NCBI GenBank assembly: GCA_916613615.1
Contig: OU744720.1
Location: 1,777,749-1,841,748 of the forward strand
Source: Steromphala cineraria
Lineage: Eukaryota; Mollusca; Gastropoda; Trochida; Trochidae
Length of the DNA stretch: 64,000 nucleotides
Direction of reading: 5' to 3'
Shown: one piece after another, positions 1 to 11,085 of the stretch
Layout: every line of letters starts with the position of its first letter
How positions within the stretch are numbered: the stretch's first letter is position 1
Translations under genes and position numbers: made by a program
Notes under the pieces: generated by a model
What the model was told of the DNA's origin: nothing
Database searches by the model: none
Seen by the model: the letters and a program-made list of their open reading frames with translations, nothing else

Positions 1-936
1 TATGTTGACCGCGGGAAACATCACGCGAGGTCAACATAACAATCCAATGACTAGGAGCTCTCTCTCCCGAACGCTCATACAATATCCTCTATAACAGCGA
101 ACGTGAAAAGTATTCAAATAGTAATGGTTCTCTTACGGTGAAACAAAGCGTCCTTGCTCAACATGTTGTATGACAACGTTTATTTGTAAACAAAAGAAAA
201 CACTATCAAACACTTCATCAGAATAATAAAAAAATCACACATTTGTACATAATATAGGCAAAACACCTGAGATAAAACAAAGTGAGGTAATCACAAAGAT
301 TGAGTCGAAATCTCAAAATATGATAAACATGTATTACCATGAGGATGGTATCATGAAATGTTTTGATATCATTTCACATAGGTCCAACCATGCTCGGCAC
401 CATATCGCATACCAGGAAGAATTTTTACCTTTATATCCAACTTCCGGTTTCGTTGCTCTGGTTTCCTTTGTTCTAACTGTATGTGTAAAAGTCAGATATA
501 TCCGCACTTTCCTCGGTGCATCACTCAATACACCTCCTGCTTGAATCATGGTTCCTCGGCTTCGTTAGCTACGCCTCGGAGACCAACGATTCAAACGAAA
601 GGTGTATTGAGTAATACACCTCGAGAAGTTTGGGTTTATCTCGCACCTGTCAGAGGATGCTCAGTATCAATAATATATCTCACCTCTAAAAGCGTCATAA
701 TTACCATTTAAATTTATAATTTATCACCAAATTAACTACAATTACGGTGATATATTAGATAATATAAACCTTTCAACCCATTGAAATTGTATATTACGTT
801 TTATTATTTGATGGACGCGTGTTCTGTTCTCTGATTGGCCGAGGCAGATAGCCATGATCATCGACAATGATCAAACCTATGTTGACCGCGGGAAACGTCA
901 CGTGATGTCAACTTATCAATCCAATGACCTGGAGCT
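1..936. repeat. direct-repeat pair (1-57 and 879-936)
   Basis: The first 57 bases recur at 879-936 with a few changes; both copies begin TATGTTGACCGCGGGAAAC. The first copy contains a small inverted repeat, TATGTTGACC at 1-10 against GGTCAACATA at 29-38. The pair could be the two ends of a roughly 0.9 kb non-autonomous element, or two members of a dispersed family. The left copy is cut by the window edge, so the true boundary is not visible. No coding potential was recognised between the copies. Confidence 0.45.
482..660. repeat. imperfect fold-back repeat
   Basis: The sequence around CACTCAATACACCT (about 522-535) pairs with AGGTGTATTGAGTAATACAC (600-619), and pairing continues inward to a GC-rich centre of the form CCTCGG...CCGAGG around 552-582. 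The arms are about 50 bases with mismatches. The short open frames on both strands here are by-products of the hairpin. It resembles a fold-back or MITE relic; the family is not recognised. Confidence 0.5.
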
Positions 937-1236
937 AAAAGAAGATCACCACTGCAAGGACTTAAGCGAGGAGGGTTGTTTACTGTTCAGAGTTGCTTCC
1001 CTTTGCAGTTAGAGCGTTAAACATTTGGCTGGTGCCGACGTACGTTGAAGAAATTAAAAGGTTAATTCACATGAAGGAAAAAATTATCTAGAAACACTAG
1101 AAAAGCAACATCGATCATAATCAGCCAATATTTTATTTAATATTATCGTCACTAATATTATTAAAGTTTTTTTATTGAAACATAACATTTACAAAACAAA
1201 ATTGAAATCTTCATAAATTATATAATATAACAGCTG

Positions 1237-1367
1237 TTGACTTCACTTATCGGTGAATCCAATGGTTTATTGACCTCGAAAAAATTATGTTGAAGTCGGC
1301 TGTCGCCTCAGTGAACATAACTGTTCCGAGGTCAAAACACCATTGGATTCACCTCAACTGAAGTCAA
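1237..1367. repeat. 131 bp fold-back (MITE-like) element
   Basis: The left arm begins TTGACTTCACTTATCGGTGA and the right arm ends in its imperfect reverse complement, TCACCTCAACTGAAGTCAA. Both arms also share a GAATCCAATGG-type core and TGACCTCG at their inner ends, giving a stem of about 42 bp, and the inner TTATGTT/AACATAA pairs as well. This indicates a short non-autonomous element or hairpin. Confidence 0.6.
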
Positions 1368-1791
1368 TAATTGTATATAATGTCTATTTAAGAAATACAG
1401 TCAAACCTCGATAATTCGAACGCTTCAATTTTTCATCAAACATTTTCGGAAAGCGAAATGATCGGACTACTGAAACGAACCTAACAAGTTGGAGTATCTC
1501 CCCTTTGAATCTACAGACAGACCAGTATGTATTTAGAATATAAAATTAGTTTATTTCATATACATTTGTACACATAACAGCTGGGATACATATATCAATA
1601 AAACAGTAATAGCACAAAAATAATGTCTGGATACATGCACACAACATGCCAAAAAATTACTATCCGCCAGCAACTGTTTAAATTAGACGAACAGAAGTGG
1701 TTTACTGACCTATGGAATGAAAACTGTAAATTTAGTACTTTTGGTAAGGGTATCAGTTGAATGTTTAATTGATCCTTTGTGTTCCTTATAT

Positions 1792-2562
1792 TTAATCATA
1801 TGACATATTCAACACATCACCCACCGCACCAGAGTTATACATCAAACACTTTCTATCACTATAAGGAACATGATGCCAACGACCAACTTCAACAGGAAGT
1901 TTAGTATTACTTGTTCTTAATTTCAAAATAGGTTTTGAAACATTTGTTGTTAGAAACATGCAATCTTCAGGACCAAACATTGGTTTTATACAATCATATA
2001 TTTCCCTTTAGATGATAACGTCTTTTCATATTGCCGTTGTGTTATAAACTGATCAGTTAAGATTTGTTCAACTTTACAGAGGAGCTAATTTTTATTAACA
2101 TAAGTTTGATTATACCAAATATATGACAAACCACAATCATCTAAAATCGTTTTTACATAATTTAGCCAGGGTGGCTGGTATTCAGTGCTACTTGCAACTG
2201 CTAATAATTTAGAATACACTTTCATGAAAGTTTATCACTGTTTTCAAAATTAATAAGTTAACACCAAAAAAATAAAACTCTCTTTTTAATAATAATACTC
2301 AGGGGCAATCGTCCCGTTTCGTCATATAACATATAAGCTGGTGTACTTTTTCTTAAATAGAATACCTTTTCCATAAACAATCTAGGGACTAATTCTAATT
2401 TTTCAAAATTACAGGGGCCCCACACTTCACAACCATGTAATAATATTGGAACGATCATATGATCAAATGCTTTAAACAGACAATCTGGTGGTAAATGTAG
2501 ATTTCTTGCTTTTGATAACAACCAAAACATTGCTTTCAGGCCTTGATCTCTTAAAGTGACAG
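1792..2562 (-). pseudogene. non-LTR retrotransposon RT, C-terminal part (broken)
   Basis: This is the 3' part of a decayed LINE-type polyprotein read on the minus strand. The frame 2530-2258 contains KARNLHLP, a PILLHGCEVWG motif, KSTPAYMLYDETGRLPL and IIIKKR, the pattern of the thumb region after the palm domain in many invertebrate non-LTR elements. Just upstream, RDQGLKAM reads in the same frame. The separate frame 1980-1792 has KLRTSNTKLPVEVGRW, HVPYSDRKCLMYNSG and GD, matching the C-terminal zinc-finger-like tail of the same class. The two frames are separated by stops, so the gene is dead. The upstream half of the domain lies at 7053-7690, beyond an inserted element. Confidence 0.75.
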
Positions 2563-3043
2563 ATTATCTTTCTTAAAATTTATTCGGTTTTGAAAATACA
2601 AAATATCTAATATGCTGATTAAAGCTCATATCTCATCACTGGACTTGCAAATGTATCCATTTATACATAATATCTCTAAAATGCTTGATTTTATGGAAAA
2701 ATCAAGAAAACATCTCAAATACGTTTAATATTCGGAATTTTGCATCCAATTAATCTACCTATTAGTTACAATACCTAATAAACACTACCGAATCGCATAT
2801 ATATATATATATCTTCCTGTCAGCTTACGACAAGGTTTCAAAATTACGTTTGGCGAATTTGCGCGCGCCACTCGAGCCACTTTGTCCGGTTTTCGATCAA
2901 AATCCCGACTTTGAATTGCCGTATTTTCGCTCTAATGTACTGATTGACCTTTAAATTGTTATTTTCAGTAACAGTTAGTGGTTCCCGATGTAATAACATC
3001 GATTTCAAAATTTTACATGTGTGATCCTATCAACATACTCTGT
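2563..3043. other. unassigned stretch with short AT microsatellite
   Basis: No gene is visible. A short (AT)n run lies at 2797-2812. The stretch sits between the broken reverse transcriptase and the left inverted terminus of the next element, so it may belong to the insertion or be older nested sequence. Confidence 0.4.
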
Positions 3044-3054
3044 CCCAGCAGGCA

Positions 3055-3350
3055 TTTTAACGTTGAACCAACGTTGAAACAACGTCGTTTACCAACGTTG
3101 AATTGACGTCGAATTTTGATTGGATTTGAAATTTGCCGCGACGTCGAAATCTTACGTTGTTTCAACGTAGAAACGACGTTAATAAATACGACGTCGCAAC
3201 AACGTTGGTATAACGTTATCTCGACGTATATACGATATTGTATTAACGTCGAAACGACGTTTTATTGACGTAATTACAACGCGACATCAACGTCGATACA
3301 ACATGGCTTAAACGTTGATACACCGTTGATAACGTTGGTTAAAAGTTGAT
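3055..3350. repeat. left subterminal ACGTTG/CAACGT array
   Basis: There are about a dozen degenerate copies of a palindromic unit around AACGTTGAAACAACGT and GACGTCGAAA, spaced roughly 17-25 bases apart. The density of ACGT is very high against an AT-rich background. Such arrays at element ends can serve as transposase-binding sites, but that role is only inferred here. Confidence 0.65.
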
Positions 3351-4659
3351 CCAATTTCTAATGATGCTGAAAAGGTATGATGAGAGACGTTTTTCAATGG
3401 ATATAACACTGCAAAGAATCATAGAGTCCGGAATCGTATCATATAAAATATGGTATATCGTTGGGGTTAGCTGTATCAATTCAACCAACAAATTAACAAG
3501 TCAAAAACAAACCGAGATAATGTTTACATAATTGTTTATTAATCTTTTATACATTTCTGTGAAAAGCCGTCTTATTCTGTCTTCTTGTACATGTTTCTTC
3601 ACAGCGTTGGTCATCAGCAAAGTTCTGTACAAAAGAAAGATAAAAAAACAGATGTAAATGAAGTGAAAAATCAATCACATAAATTGTATATGTCGATACC
3701 TTATCAAATATGTGCTAATAACTTGATCTGTTCTTATGAATCCTGCCTTGAATGACTTTTGTGTGCATTGTAACTCATTTATTGTTTAATTGTTAACTTA
3801 TTCAACATTGGAAACTGGTAAAATTAATAAATAATGAATGTTGAATGGCATTTACAACAGTATACACTAAACATACCTGAGGGTAGTTTGACAGATCATT
3901 TCCCAGAAGCACGTGCATGTATTTTCTCTCTCCTCCCTCCCAATCAGCAGACCCTGAGAACAGTTTATATTATTGTATTATATTTAAATATAAACAGTAT
4001 CTTCGGACTCTTCCTAACACATTTCTTTTAAACACTTCTTGATGCATGGATTTGAGTCATAGGATTCCTTCAAACATAACTGTCATGGAACTGAAAAGTG
4101 TCAGTTATGAATTTCCCTTAAAATTAATTTGTATACATATATACACATTATGATTATACAATGAATCGTACATGTAGGTTCAAGCCTAGGCTAAGTGAGT
4201 TGATATCAATCTTAGTCCTATTATATACTATAGTTATGCTAAACTGTCATGCATTAAAATATTAGATTGTCACTGGTAATATTGTGTTTTGCAAGGAAAT
4301 AAATAATTGAAAACGAATTTAATCCATCAACAGTTCAGAAAGAAATATGTGGTATGCCATCATTCCGTCATACTTGAACATAATTAAAGGATTAGTTTGA
4401 TAAAAAAAATAAAGTTAACAATGAAAATAAAATTAATTTAATATAACTGGACCCCTTCTAGTTCTTAAATACGGACGTATAATTTCTACTTTTGGCAAAT
4501 GCCAAATGATATTTCAGTTATTAACTTATTATCATTGAATACTAATTAACATCTATAGGCCTATGCACATCGCTACATGCATAAATGTGCAAATGATATG
4601 CCATGTGGACAGGATAGGCCTAATTGATGTCATTCATATGACGCAATGCGGAACAACAC
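3351..4659. other. element interior, no gene recognised
   Basis: Only short open frames without similarity to known domains occur here (for example 3834-4031). The composition is AT-rich. No transposase motif was found on either strand. Confidence 0.4.
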
Positions 4660-4661
4660 TA

Positions 4662-5168
4662 CAGTCAGTGGCCAAAAATCTGTTCGCACTGACGTAATTC
4701 CCATAGACTTACATGTTAATTTTCAATTGCGAGAATAATTTTCATGAATGAAACGTTTGTTGATTCATTTTGAAATCTCTACCAGCATGTCGGAAATCAT
4801 CAGGGCTATAATATCATAATTTTCATTCAATTACCCGATGATTATTAAGAAATATACATGTTATTTGATAACACACATGAAACATGTCGATTACGTTAAA
4901 CATGGCCGTCAATAGGACAATGAAATCAAAAGATGTACATGTGATGATTAAATGTCACTTTTTTATGTGTATCATCCAATAACTAATCAACGCAGAGATA
5001 GATGGTTATTTCATGAATGTAGCCGAGATGATTTCTAAGCCATATGCAAAATATCACAACAAATGGACTTTTATTTATTTCATAAAAATTATTCTTGTCA
5101 TTGCTAATTAACATGTCAGTATATATGAGAAGTTACGTTGGTGCGAACAGACTTTTGGCCGCTGACTG
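4662..5168. mobile_element. 507 bp Tc1/mariner-type MITE
   Basis: The ends are near-perfect inverted repeats of about 28 bp: CAGTCAGTGGCCAAAAATCT on the left, and on the right the complement of CAGTCAGCGGCCAAAAGTCT. The inner ends continue as GTTCGCAC/GTGCGAAC. A TA dinucleotide flanks both sides (4660-4661 and 5169-5170), as expected for TA target duplication by Tc1/mariner elements. There is no transposase frame, so it is a non-autonomous derivative nested inside the larger inverted-repeat element. Confidence 0.85.
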
Positions 5169-5169
5169 T

Positions 5170-6724
5170 ATATAGATCTATTACAACAACACTAACTTAA
5201 GTAGCCATATCTTTCTATGACGTGATCATAGTTCAAGTGACTTAGTCATTCAAATAATTGATCAATATTATATAGTTTTATTGCTAATCTACCCGGTTTG
5301 AACACAACCCTTTTCGTGATCTTTTTCCTACAAAAATAATATGGGACAACGCTGATTACGATGCCGTCATTGCCACTCAATAATAACAATTCGACTGCTG
5401 TTTCATTTAAGCTGATGCTCAGAGTAAGACAATTATTAATCAAAAACAACAACGGAACGTACTGTACAGTGAACGCTTTGAACCAAAAACAGCTGATCGA
5501 AAACTTTACGAGCTCCGTGCATCACCGGTTAGGCGGTTACGATAACAAGCACTTTAAGCTATGCCACAACACTGTATGGAGTTCAACATGGTTGCGGACA
5601 CAAGTCGAATGACAGCAGAAGTTTTGAAACCTATGACTTTTTGTTATCCTTGTGACTCACTTAACTAAACAAATGCTATTTTTCAAATAATAGTTTGATA
5701 TCAGTGCTATAATAATATATAATCGTAGACCTACAGTTGCCTTGGCACAAGGCCTACATAAGTCAACGAGATGCGTTCAATTTTGACGTGACTAGTGTGA
5801 TAACTTCAAGTTTATAAATATTGGAATGACTACTGAAACTCAATGATGGAAAGTTTGTTAATAGAAGAAGGGAAATACTTACCATTTGAGAATAGTAGAG
5901 CGATGTCAGTCCACCCGAATCGTGATCCGATATGAGATCTAACCGAACGTTGATTTCCCCTTACATCGACCGACAAACATGGCGACGAAAGTACTAAGAT
6001 TGTGACGTAATAGTTGAAACAGTGACGTCATCAGCATTTGTGCTGGCGCGAAAATGTGGTATGCTTGTTGGCGTTCAAAGTAACTTCGGAAATATAAGAA
6101 AAAGGACTTTTTTCATATGCATACGCCGTTGAGAGAAACAAATTATCGGCAAATATTGTTTATGAATAAAGTGCTCACGAATTTGTTCCTGGATTTTCAA
6201 GTGCTAGCCTATTCATGAAACATTGCTTTTAAAACGATATATTTATTAATTTATTCATTGATGTAGATTTATGACTGTTTAACATAAATTTATGTATATT
6301 TTGCGTACTTTTTTACTGATTTCATATCTATACATTGCATTGATAATTCGAAAAAGCTTAATTTTAAAACGAACGGAAAAGGCTAAACTTAACAAAGGAA
6401 AACAACTCTAGAGTCTACATAAAGATTTTTCTATACAATATCCTAGGAAAAAATGCCTTTTTTGTCGCGAAATCTGTTAGTTGTTGCTAACAGTAATTTA
6501 GTTAGTCCTTCCATAACGGGGCGCTCTCTACAAGTTTAAAGGCGAATATCACACACTTTTAGAATTATTCGCGTTTTTAATGAATGATCAACTAACAAAC
6601 GAAAATATTTAGTTTCACAAGAGACAAACCTATTTTCATGTGATATGATTCGTAGGTTGTAAAATCGGAACAACGTAAAGTCATTTATCAACATAAATCT
6701 CATAGACATAGACCTCGGAAAAAG
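5170..6724. other. element interior, weak open frames
   Basis: Two small overlapping frames on opposite strands (5361-5612 plus, 5452-5246 minus) have no recognisable domains and are best treated as chance. A possible promoter and splice donor are listed separately at 5883-6030. The rest is AT-rich and unassigned. Confidence 0.35.
5883..6030 (-). promoter_or_regulatory. possible minus-strand promoter and first exon
   Basis: A palindromic TGACGTCA (consensus CRE site) is at 6023-6030 and a TGACGTAA half-match at 6003-6010. Downstream on the minus strand, an exon-like stretch ends at 5883 in CAAATG followed by GTAAGTAT, a strong splice-donor consensus. No clear coding exon was found further down, so this could be a non-coding first exon or chance. 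Confidence 0.22.
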
Positions 6725-7039
6725 CTTCGTTGAAACGACGTTGTGTATCTTTATTTCCTCGACGTGGAAACAACGCCACCTTAACCGAAATAACCAACGT
6801 TGAAACAACGTTGTTCAGTCAACGTCGAAATTACCGACGTCGGGACCACGTCGTTGTTTTCGACGTCGAAATGACCGACGTTGTAACAACGTTGTTACAT
6901 CAACGTCGAAATTAACAACGTCGAAGCAACGTTGTCTTTATCGACGTCGAAATTACTGACGTGAAAACAACGTCTTTTTTAAGTTGAACGACGTCGCGAC
7001 CACATATCAACTAAAATCCAACGTCGATTCCACGTCGTG
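6725..7039. repeat. right subterminal ACGTTG/CAACGT array
   Basis: This mirrors the array at 3055-3350, with repeated AACGTTGAAACAACGTTG, GACGTCGAAATTAC and related units every 18-22 bases up to the right terminus at 7040. Short open frames across it on both strands are by-products of the palindromic units. Confidence 0.65.
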
Positions 7040-7052
7040 TGCCTGCTGGGGT

Positions 7053-7690
7053 GTCTCTTTAACGCTTTTATGGCAACATTAAATTTCCTATTCTCATGAA
7101 ACAGTAATACAAGATAAGTATAACTATCAGAAATATTTAAAGTAACATCACCAAAATAATATTTTCGAAAATTCACCCTTGCAGTTCCAGATCCAAATAC
7201 AACCACTTGAATTTTCTTAATATTCACATGTAACTTCCACTTGATACAATATTCTCGAAAAACATTGATATTATGCTGCAACTCGGGCTATCAGCAAGCA
7301 AAACCATATCATCGGCGTACACCAAAGCAAAAATCTTTACAAATCCTTAGATATCTTCTATTTCGATACCACTGCTATCATTAGAAGCCAAATATGACTC
7401 AACATAATTTATGAACAATGAAAAAAGTAAAGATGACAATTTTTCTCCCTGGCGTACGCCCTTACAACAGTCAAAATATGCAGTCATTTCCACCCGATGA
7501 AACACATGACTTAATATTATCATACATATTACAAATAATTTTTAAAAATTTCCCTGAAATCCCATTATTGATAAGTTTTTGCCAAAGACCCACACGCCCG
7601 GCATATATTATCAAGAACATTTTGAAAATCTATGAAAACACTATATAACTTTGTCTCCTTAGATTTGAGTATATCAATTAATCCACTCGT
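7053..7690 (-). pseudogene. non-LTR retrotransposon RT palm domain (broken)
   Basis: Read on the minus strand, this holds the core of a LINE-type reverse transcriptase. A VRQGEKLSSLLFSLFINYVE segment matches the conserved region before the active site. It is followed by the catalytic YADD box in ALVYADDMVLLADS (YADD codons at 7308-7319), then EYCIKWKLHVNIKK, VVVFGSGT and YTYLVLLFHENRKFNVAIK, the usual post-active-site motifs. An in-frame stop before the YADD segment and a frameshift after it show decay. The frame runs into the right terminus of the element at 3044-7050, and the protein resumes at about 2560 with DQGLKAM. Confidence 0.8.
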
Positions 7691-8537
7691 GGGGATATCA
7701 CAGTTGACGCCTTGCGCTTAGATGCCTATTTAACCCTTACAAGGCCATCCCAGCGTTTTCAAAGCCATCTAAGCCAGAAATTTTCTTGGCTTCAAAATAC
7801 CCCTTAACCCATGAGGTTCTTTATCAAATATTCATATGTTGAGATATTGACTTTAATAAGAAAGAAATTGTTAAGATAAATAACTCTTTTGACAAATAAA
7901 CAAAAGCCAAATATCAATGTTTTGGCGAACAACTGTCCGGAAACCGATACCTATACTGTACACAAAACCTAAACAAACACGCGGTTAACACAATAGTTTA
8001 TGGGCGATTCCTTTTATTAGAGGGTTAGGCAAGCGATATGATATTGAAAAACTGTACAGTTTTCGGTATTTATCATATATCTATCAATAATATGTGTTGT
8101 TTTGCATGTGTGATAGAGGCAAGGACACAGCACCCATATTGCCGCCCGGTCCGCAAATCCATATCAGCCATATCAGACCGGTCCGCAAATCCATATCAAT
8201 ATCAGCCCGGGGGGACTTTTGGTTAGAGTTATCTCCCTTTGCAGAGTAACGTCATTGGCAACACAGATATTATATTTTGCGTTTGCATTACCAAAAACGA
8301 TGTTTTGAAGCTTTTAGCTGTAGATATTCTTTACAAACACCAAAAGGTTAAATTTTCCAAATTTAGTAATGTAAATAAGTTGAGCTACTCACAATATTTT
8401 TCTCAAACTAAACTCTTCGTGATGAATGATAGTTTTGTTATTTTTATGACTTTTTATTTCTGTTTCAAAACTTTTAACCATAATTATTTTTAAGATAATT
8501 TTTTGGCCCGAGAAAAAAGTTTGATATATGATAAAAA
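7691..8537. other. no gene; 33 bp direct repeat
   Basis: No gene is recognised. CCGGTCCGCAAATCCATATC occurs at 8146 and again at 8178, the second part of a CATATCAG-rich stretch that resembles the palindrome at 8538-8676. The remainder is AT-rich and unassigned. Confidence 0.4.
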
Positions 8538-8676
8538 GGTTACAAAATGTCATTTTTCATATCATACCTCATATCAGCCCTCGACCCATATCAGCCCTCT
8601 GGCCTGCGGCCCTCGGGCTGATATGGGGGTCTCGGGCTGATATGAGGTATGATATGAAAAATGACATGTTATAACC
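8538..8676. repeat. 139 bp long palindrome
   Basis: The left arm (GGTTACAAAATGTCATTTTT, then CATATCATACCTCATATCAG) is matched by its reverse complement on the right, ending in CTGATATGAGGTATGATATG and AAAAATGACATGTTATAACC. The arms are about 60 bp with few mismatches around a short GC-rich centre. It would form a stable cruciform or RNA hairpin. It may be a fold-back element. Confidence 0.8.
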
Positions 8677-9496
8677 TCTAAATAAAGAATGACCTCTCCT
8701 CGGGCTTTCCATCCAGAGAAAGACCTCCGCGTTGGCTGATACCTTGGCCAGCGGGCATTCTCTGGACAGAAGATCCTACCGAACGGTCTTTCTCTTTTAC
8801 TTACGGCATCACAGCATTGTCAAAGCAAAGGTAGAAGTAACATACACTACAGATTCAGTGTACGGTTGATCCTAAAAGTTTTGGCAGGTCGATAAAGTGA
8901 GTATATGTAATTCTAATTCAGAAGTGATAAAAAACACAAGTCACATGTGTTCCTCTGCAGAAACTCAATGTGATAGTTTCATTTTTGTCTCATAGAACAT
9001 TACCACATGCTCACACCGTTTGATCTTCCTTTAAGTTATTCTATTGACGTCAAGTTACATGACATTTGCACTCACATTAATCTGCAAATGATCAAACATA
9101 AGTTACACAGAGTGACATTGTTCTTCCTTTAAGGTTCCAGTTATTTTTCTACATATTGTGTACATTTAATAAATAACCTGTTTAATCTTTATATATGCGA
9201 ATACGTCCTATTTTACACATCTAGTTATAACTGCATAACCACCTTCTCAACATCTACATCCACATTTTTATCTATATTGACCACTTCCGCTTAAAACATT
9301 TTTTATTTCAATTTTGTTTGTCAAAATAATTGTATTCTTGGAGTGTATATTGGTAGTCTGGCACACGATGCGTAGACAATACTATGTGCATATCTGTAGT
9401 GATACAGGACTCAAACTACACTAAATAGCGTCTGTGAATCAAAATTTTGCATCCTTTTTGTAATTTAATCAATTGTTTATCAAAATTGTTTTTATT
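8677..9496. other. intergenic, nothing recognised
   Basis: A weak imperfect hairpin involving AGAGAAAGACC and GGTCTTTCTCT lies around 8715-8790. Otherwise this is AT-rich sequence without a supportable gene on either strand. Confidence 0.4.
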
Positions 9497-9655
9497 GAAA
9501 TAGAATACACATAATACTATTATATAATAAAAACATTATAATTGTGGTTTCAACCTTATAGATAGGTAAAATTATTTTACTTGAAAGAATACATGTAATA
9601 CTATTATATAATAAAAACATTATAATTGTGATTTCAACCTCATAGATAATAATCT
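9497..9655. repeat. 84 bp tandem duplication
   Basis: The segment with AATACTATTATATAATAAAA and ATTATAATTGTGGTTTCAAC around 9504 recurs 84 bases later with about four differences. It is a simple two-copy tandem duplication in AT-rich DNA. Confidence 0.8.
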
Positions 9656-9819
9656 GATTAAATAAAGGATTGCATACACAATAATAATGAACATAATCAC
9701 AAATCGTTATTTTGCACTGAAAAGAACAATCATAGTTATTACTATGTTATAGATGACATAATTGCTTCCCAAAAAGTGACGTAATTGTAGTAGTGTCAGT
9801 CTTGTTTGCCCTCCTTTCG

Positions 9820-10105
9820 CCTACACTTGCAAAGCACATCATTTTGCCTACACTTGCAAAGCCCATCATTTCACCTACACTTGCAAAGCTCATCATTTCA
9901 CCTACACTTGCAAAGCACATCATTTCACCTACACTTGCAAAGCACATCATTTCACCTACACTTGCAAAGCACATCATTTCGCCTACACTTGCAAAGCACA
10001 TCATTTCGCCTACACTTGCAAAGCACATCATTTCGCCTACACTTGCAAAGCACATCATTTCCCCTACACTTGCAAAGCACATCATTTCCCCTACACTAAG
10101 TGCAA
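9820..10105 (+). repeat. 27 bp minisatellite, ten copies plus partial
   Basis: Ten copies of a 27 bp unit starting CCTACACTTGCAAAGCACAT run from 9820 to 10089, followed by a partial copy. Copies differ at one or two positions, mainly the last base of the unit. Because 27 is divisible by three, long frames stay open on both strands (SPTLAKHII on plus; MMCFASVGE on minus). Neither has a sensible start context, so coding is doubtful. Confidence 0.9.
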
Positions 10106-10106
10106 A

Positions 10107-11085
10107 GGGTCACTTCCTCCTCCCTTGGGGTCAAGGGTTCACAAAATCTACAATATAGAATCCCCACTGGCCAAGGAGCATACACATAAAATTTGAGCTC
10201 TCTACACCTTATGGAACTGGAGAAGAAGTAAATAGGTTTTCAAGATCTACAATCACAAAATCTACAGTTTAGAATACCCATTTGCTAAGGAGTCTGCACA
10301 CAACTTAATTTTCAGCTCTCTAGGCCTAGGAGAAGATGATGCAAATTATATAGGTTTTAAGGTTGTCACCCCTGTGGCTACATTTGGGGTCATGGGGGTA
10401 ACCAAATCTACAATTTTGAATCTCCATTGGCCAAGGAGTCTACACAAAACTTTTCAGGTCTCTAGACCTTTTGAACTGGGGAAGAAGATATGTTTTGTTA
10501 AAGTTTTGACCCCTGTGATCCTATTTGTGGTCAGGGGTTTACAAAATCTACAATTTAGAATCTCCACTGGCTAATGAGTCTACACATTAATTTTGAGCTC
10601 TCTACACCTTTTGGAACTGGAGAAGAATATTTAAAATAAGTTTTAAGATTGTGCCCCTGTGACCCAATTTGGGGTCAGGGGGTCACGAAATCTACAATTT
10701 AGAATACCTATTAGCCAAGGAGTCTGCACACAAAATTTCAGCTCTCTAGGCCTTTTGGAACTGAAGAAGACGATGCAAATTATATAGGTTTTAAGGTTGA
10801 CACTCCTGTAACTACATTTGGGGTCAGGGTTTCACTGCATCTACAATTTAGAATTCCTGTTGGCAAAGGCGAGAAGAAGATTAATAGATTTTTAAGGTTT
10901 CGACCCGTGACCCTAATTGGGGTCATAGGGTCACAAAATCTACAATTTCGAATCCCCATTTGCCAAGGAGTCTCTCTAGCTGGTCATTGGCTCTGGAGAA
11001 GAAGTCGACAAAGTGACGGATGGATGGACACTGCGGGCCGGACATCATAAGCCCATCGGGTCTTTCAGACCTGATGAGCTAAAAA
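10107..11085 (+). repeat. tandem-core dispersed repeat (about 145 bp units)
   Basis: Six or so diverged units carry the recurring blocks ACAAAATCTACAATTTAGAA, CCAAGGAGTCTGCACACAAA, CAGCTCTCTAGGCC and GGAGAAGAAGATG, then a GGACGGATGG-rich tail and the 3' end CAGACCTGATGAGCTAAAA at about 11067-11085. The same 3' end closes the cluster at 18549-19735. The 5' end is missing here and abuts the 27 bp minisatellite. This layout resembles the tandem-core dispersed repeats known from bivalves, such as oyster pearl elements; membership is inferred. Confidence 0.7.

Larger units (their letters stand above)
3044..7050. mobile_element. 4.0 kb inverted-repeat DNA element with GTTG/CAAC arrays
   Basis: The left end reads CCCAGCAGGCA at 3044-3054 and the right end carries its exact reverse complement TGCCTGCTGGG at 7040-7050. 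About 300 bp inside each end is packed with short palindromic units of the type ACGTTGAAACAACGT. The interior shows no recognisable transposase, so the element is probably non-autonomous. It lies inside a minus-strand reverse transcriptase whose two halves match up on either side. The superfamily is not certain from the ends alone. Confidence 0.65.

Noticed and set aside
1400..1480. pogo/Tigger-like terminus (CAGTCAAACCTCGATAATTC)
   Set aside because: The sequence resembles such ends, but no matching opposite end was found, so no element is called.
5246..5612. Overlapping small genes inside the 4 kb element
   Set aside because: They are short, lie on opposite strands, and have no motif or splice support.
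9747..10158. Repetitive protein genes on both strands of the 27 bp array
   Set aside because: The frames stay open only because the unit length is divisible by three. They are open on both strands and have no start context or domain.
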